Origin: an archaeon | Lineage (GTDB): Archaea; Nanobdellota; Nanobdellia; SCGC-AAA011-G17; GW2011-AR17 | DNA: 5,781 nt | Assembly: GCA_023245755.1 (NCBI GenBank) | Contig: JAHFJQ010000066.1 | Location: 1-5,781 of the forward strand | Direction: 5' to 3' | Part shown: positions 4,632 to 5,781 of the stretch, in pieces | Layout of the letters: the number at the start of each line of letters is the position of its first letter | How positions within the stretch are numbered: the first letter of the stretch is position 1 | The notes under the pieces: model-generated | What the model saw: the letters and a program-made list of their open reading frames with translations, nothing else | Database searches by the model: none | Told to the model about the DNA's origin: nothing | Made by a program: the position numbers and the translations under genes

Positions 4632-5189
4632 TAGACCCGTTAACTGGTTAAACCAGATCTTTATCCAGCCTATTTTAGGTAGTCTATATAAAGCTTTACC
4701 TAATACTTGGCTTTCCTCAACAGGACTTGGATCTGGAATATCGTTATTATCCCCTTTGATAAGATATGTACCATCCTCATTTATATAAGTAACTCTATGA
4801 ATAATAGGATACGTATGACTACTTGATTGATACACCAAAACGTCTCCAACAGAAATAGTATCAGCTCCAACAAGAATCATTACATCTCCTTTATCAAAAC
4901 CATTTGTAAAACGATAAGTATCAAACATTTCCTTCGTAATTCCCTCACTTTCATACCAAGCTCCATTTGCCTGCCACCAAGTATCAAAATCCATGCCTTC
5001 ATGTTCCATACTTCCAGAAATAACAGCAACCAAAGGAAGAGAAGAACCCAAAACCAAAGCTAAAAGAGGATAGATCACAAACTTAACAAGAAGGAAAGCC
5101 AAAATAATATTAACAAACCAAGAGAGAAGGGAATCTTCCTTAAAGAGAAAATGATACGTTTTTTTTGCGTACTCTTTAAACTTAGACAT
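4629..5189 (-). CDS. Signal peptidase I, archaeal/ER Ser-His type
   Basis: This membrane protease removes signal peptides from exported proteins, probably including the surface protein at 231-617. The 186-residue protein has a transmembrane helix at about residues 22-46. It is followed by the nucleophile S60 in VISGSMEH, a loop with W71-W72 and NGFDKGD (96-102), and GDVLVYQ (115-121). The general base is H131 in PIIHRV, and the acidic motif KGDNNDIPD (145-153) contains D147 and D153. A histidine in place of the bacterial lysine marks the archaeal/ER type. The Ser-to-His spacing of 71 and the two aspartates six residues apart match my memory of the Methanococcus voltae enzyme (S52, H122, D142, D148). 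A C-terminal hydrophobic stretch (about 168-180) may touch the membrane. It heads an operon with TFS and the four-helix protein, with a TATA box 30 bases before the ATG. Confidence 0.94.
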   Translation of the reverse strand: MSKFKEYAKKTYHFLFKEDSLLSWFVNIILAFLLVKFVIYPLLALVLGSSLPLVAVISGSMEHEGMDFDTWWQANGAWYESEGITKEMFDTYRFTNGFDKGDVMILVGADTISVGDVLVYQSSSHTYPIIHRVTYINEDGTYLIKGDNNDIPDPSPVEESQVLGKALYRLPKIGWIKIWFNQLTGL

Positions 5190-5198
5190 AACAAAACT

Positions 5199-5210
5199 AA
5201 GAAAAAGAAA
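5199..5210 (-). terminator. T-rich tract after rpoL, within the signal peptidase start region
   Basis: The minus strand reads TTTCTTTTTCTT about 15 bases past the rpoL stop codon. It lies between the TATA box and the ATG of signal peptidase. It could terminate rpoL transcripts, or simply be a pyrimidine-rich stretch near the next transcription start. Confidence 0.4.
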
Positions 5211-5219
5211 CTTTAAATA
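5211..5219 (-). promoter_or_regulatory. TATA box of the signal peptidase operon
   Basis: The minus strand reads TATTTAAAG from 5219 to 5211, with its first T 30 bases before the ATG at 5189. The same nine bases precede the glycosyltransferase gene. No Shine-Dalgarno is present, so a leaderless operon mRNA is predicted. Confidence 0.65.
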
Positions 5220-5224
5220 CCTTG

Positions 5225-5500
5225 TTATTTAACGACCTTATGAAACTGAGTCTTAAACTCTGTTTCTCTTTTCTTCAAGGCAGCAAGTGTTTCAAGAAGA
5301 ATCTTTTTTGGATCTTTTTTAGAAGTCTCTATAAGAAGAGAAACATGTGCAGTTTGTGGATGTTTCAAATTATAACCAGAAACAGTAATATCATCATCAT
5401 TCCAAAGTTCTTTAGTTATGAGGTTTGCAAGTGTATGTGTTTCACCAATCATTTCAAAATGCAATCTATGTTTCTCATTTTCTAAAACTTTGATTTCCAT
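5225..5500 (-). CDS. rpoL: DNA-directed RNA polymerase subunit L (Rpo11)
   Basis: Subunit L pairs with subunit D (Rpo3) to form the assembly platform of archaeal RNA polymerase, like the RPB11/RPB3 pair and bacterial alpha dimer. From the ATG at 5500 the protein has 91 residues, the normal size. The family signature is clear: GETHTLANLITKELW (19-33), then VSGYNLKHPQTAHVSLLIET (40-59), followed by a long C-terminal helix (about 63-88). The frame stays open upstream to a TTG at 5593, but residues before MEIKVLENEK do not belong to the family. A TATA-like CTTAAAAA also lies 30 bases before the ATG, so the shorter start is chosen. The gene diverges from the glycosyltransferase and is followed within 35 bases by the signal peptidase operon on the same strand. 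Confidence 0.95.
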   Translation of the reverse strand: MEIKVLENEKHRLHFEMIGETHTLANLITKELWNDDDITVSGYNLKHPQTAHVSLLIETSKKDPKKILLETLAALKKRETEFKTQFHKVVK

Positions 5501-5522
5501 AGAGTTTAAAGTTCTGTACCCC

Positions 5523-5530
5523 TTTTTAAG
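5523..5530 (-). promoter_or_regulatory. TATA-like box of rpoL
   Basis: The minus strand reads CTTAAAAA from 5530 to 5523, 30 bases before the ATG at 5500. The match is moderate, but the spacing equals that of the other leaderless genes here. A nearer CTTTAAAC at 5512-5505 is too close to the ATG to be the TATA box. Confidence 0.5.
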
Positions 5531-5571
5531 CTTTTCTATAAACACAAAGTCACTCTTCTGGCTACATAATT

Positions 5572-5580
5572 TATTTAAAG
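5572..5580 (+). promoter_or_regulatory. TATA box of the glycosyltransferase gene
   Basis: TATTTAAAG at 5572-5580 starts 31 bases before the ATG at 5603. It is identical to the signal peptidase TATA box. It lies in the 102-base divergent region 5501-5602 shared with rpoL, where I see no other element. Confidence 0.65.
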
Positions 5581-5602
5581 TGCTCAAAGTCAAATTCGAT
5601 AA

Positions 5603-5781
5603 ATGGAACTTTCTGTGGTAGTGCCTGCCTTTAACGAAGAAAAAAGCTTAGAATCTTCCCTCCAGAGGATAATCGATTTTTTAGAAAAGAACCTAGAAAA
5701 GTACGAAATTATTGTAATAGATGACGGGAGCAAAGATAGTACCCCTGAAATTGCTCAGAAATTCAAAAGCAACAATGTTCG
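5603..5781 (+). CDS. Family 2 glycosyltransferase (dolichyl-phosphate glucosyl/mannosyltransferase-like), N-terminal part
   Basis: Only the first 59 residues are inside the window. They start with the GT2 opening strand LSVVVPAFNEEKS (3-15). A helix (about 16-33) follows, then the strand EIIVIDDGSKDSTPEIA (35-51). The DDGS at 40-43 is the first nucleotide-sugar-binding acidic motif of the GT-A fold. The PAFNEE and DDGSKDST wording and the short spacing resemble ALG5/DPM1-type enzymes, which transfer a sugar from a nucleotide donor to a lipid phosphate for glycan assembly. The donor and acceptor cannot be decided because the DXD motif, the rest of the catalytic domain and any C-terminal membrane helices are missing. 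It has its own leaderless-type promoter, divergent from rpoL. Confidence 0.88.
   Translation, partial: MELSVVVPAFNEEKSLESSLQRIIDFLEKNLEKYEIIVIDDGSKDSTPEIAQKFKSNNV

Noticed and set aside
4827..5063. Plus-strand open frame opposite signal peptidase
   Set aside because: It is antisense to the catalytic region of signal peptidase, and the product is low-complexity Ser/Asn/Ile sequence without a motif.
5501..5593. A longer RpoL starting at the TTG at 5593
   Set aside because: The extra 31 residues are unlike the family, and the longer start would place coding sequence over the TATA-like box of rpoL at 5523-5530 and the TATA box of the divergent gene at 5572-5580.
5501..5602. A small RNA or riboswitch in the rpoL/glycosyltransferase spacer
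   Set aside because: Both TATA boxes give leaderless spacing, leaving no untranslated leader for a riboswitch, and I saw no convincing stem-loop.

Overview
The window looks like part of an AT-rich archaeal chromosome, most likely from a DPANN archaeon of the Woesearchaeota/Pacearchaeota kind. The domain call rests on archaeal/eukaryotic-type information genes: a PCNA sliding clamp, transcript-cleavage factor TFS and RNA polymerase subunit L. It is supported by a Ser-His signal peptidase I of the archaeal type and by TATA boxes about 30 bases upstream of start codons. The DPANN placement is inferred from small proteins, tight packing and the style of the surface protein, signal peptidase and ribbon-helix-helix protein. 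No rRNA is present to fix the taxon.

Left part (1-3129). A truncated ribbon-helix-helix regulator (minus strand, running off the left edge) diverges from a small Cys-rich, membrane-anchored surface protein. The two share an 81-base region with two identical TATA boxes in mirror positions. On the plus strand follow a 2-oxoglutarate/Fe(II) oxygenase of the OGFOD1/Tpa1-like kind and, overlapping it by 47 bases, a second gene. That second gene has the same fold and length but has lost the metal-binding triad. This active/inactive pair is the most interesting item in the window. A CPA2-type cation/proton antiporter comes next.

Middle and right part (3091-5500, minus strand). This is an information-processing and secretion block. 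In transcription order it reads rpoL; then signal peptidase I, TFS and a four-helix membrane protein of unknown function; then PCNA. The antiporter and PCNA genes converge and overlap by 39 bases. rpoL diverges from a family 2 glycosyltransferase that runs off the right edge.

Expression logic. Genes that head a transcript have a TATA-like box 29-31 bases before the ATG and no Shine-Dalgarno, so their mRNAs are predicted to be leaderless. Genes inside operons (TFS, the four-helix protein and probably the oxygenase-like pseudoenzyme) have Shine-Dalgarno sequences instead. T-rich tracts that could act as archaeal terminators lie next to, or inside, neighbouring promoters and genes. This pattern corrects the starts of PCNA (ATG at 3837) and RpoL (ATG at 5500).

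No stretch above about 100 bases is without a gene. I saw no rRNA, tRNA, CRISPR array, insertion sequence or attachment site.
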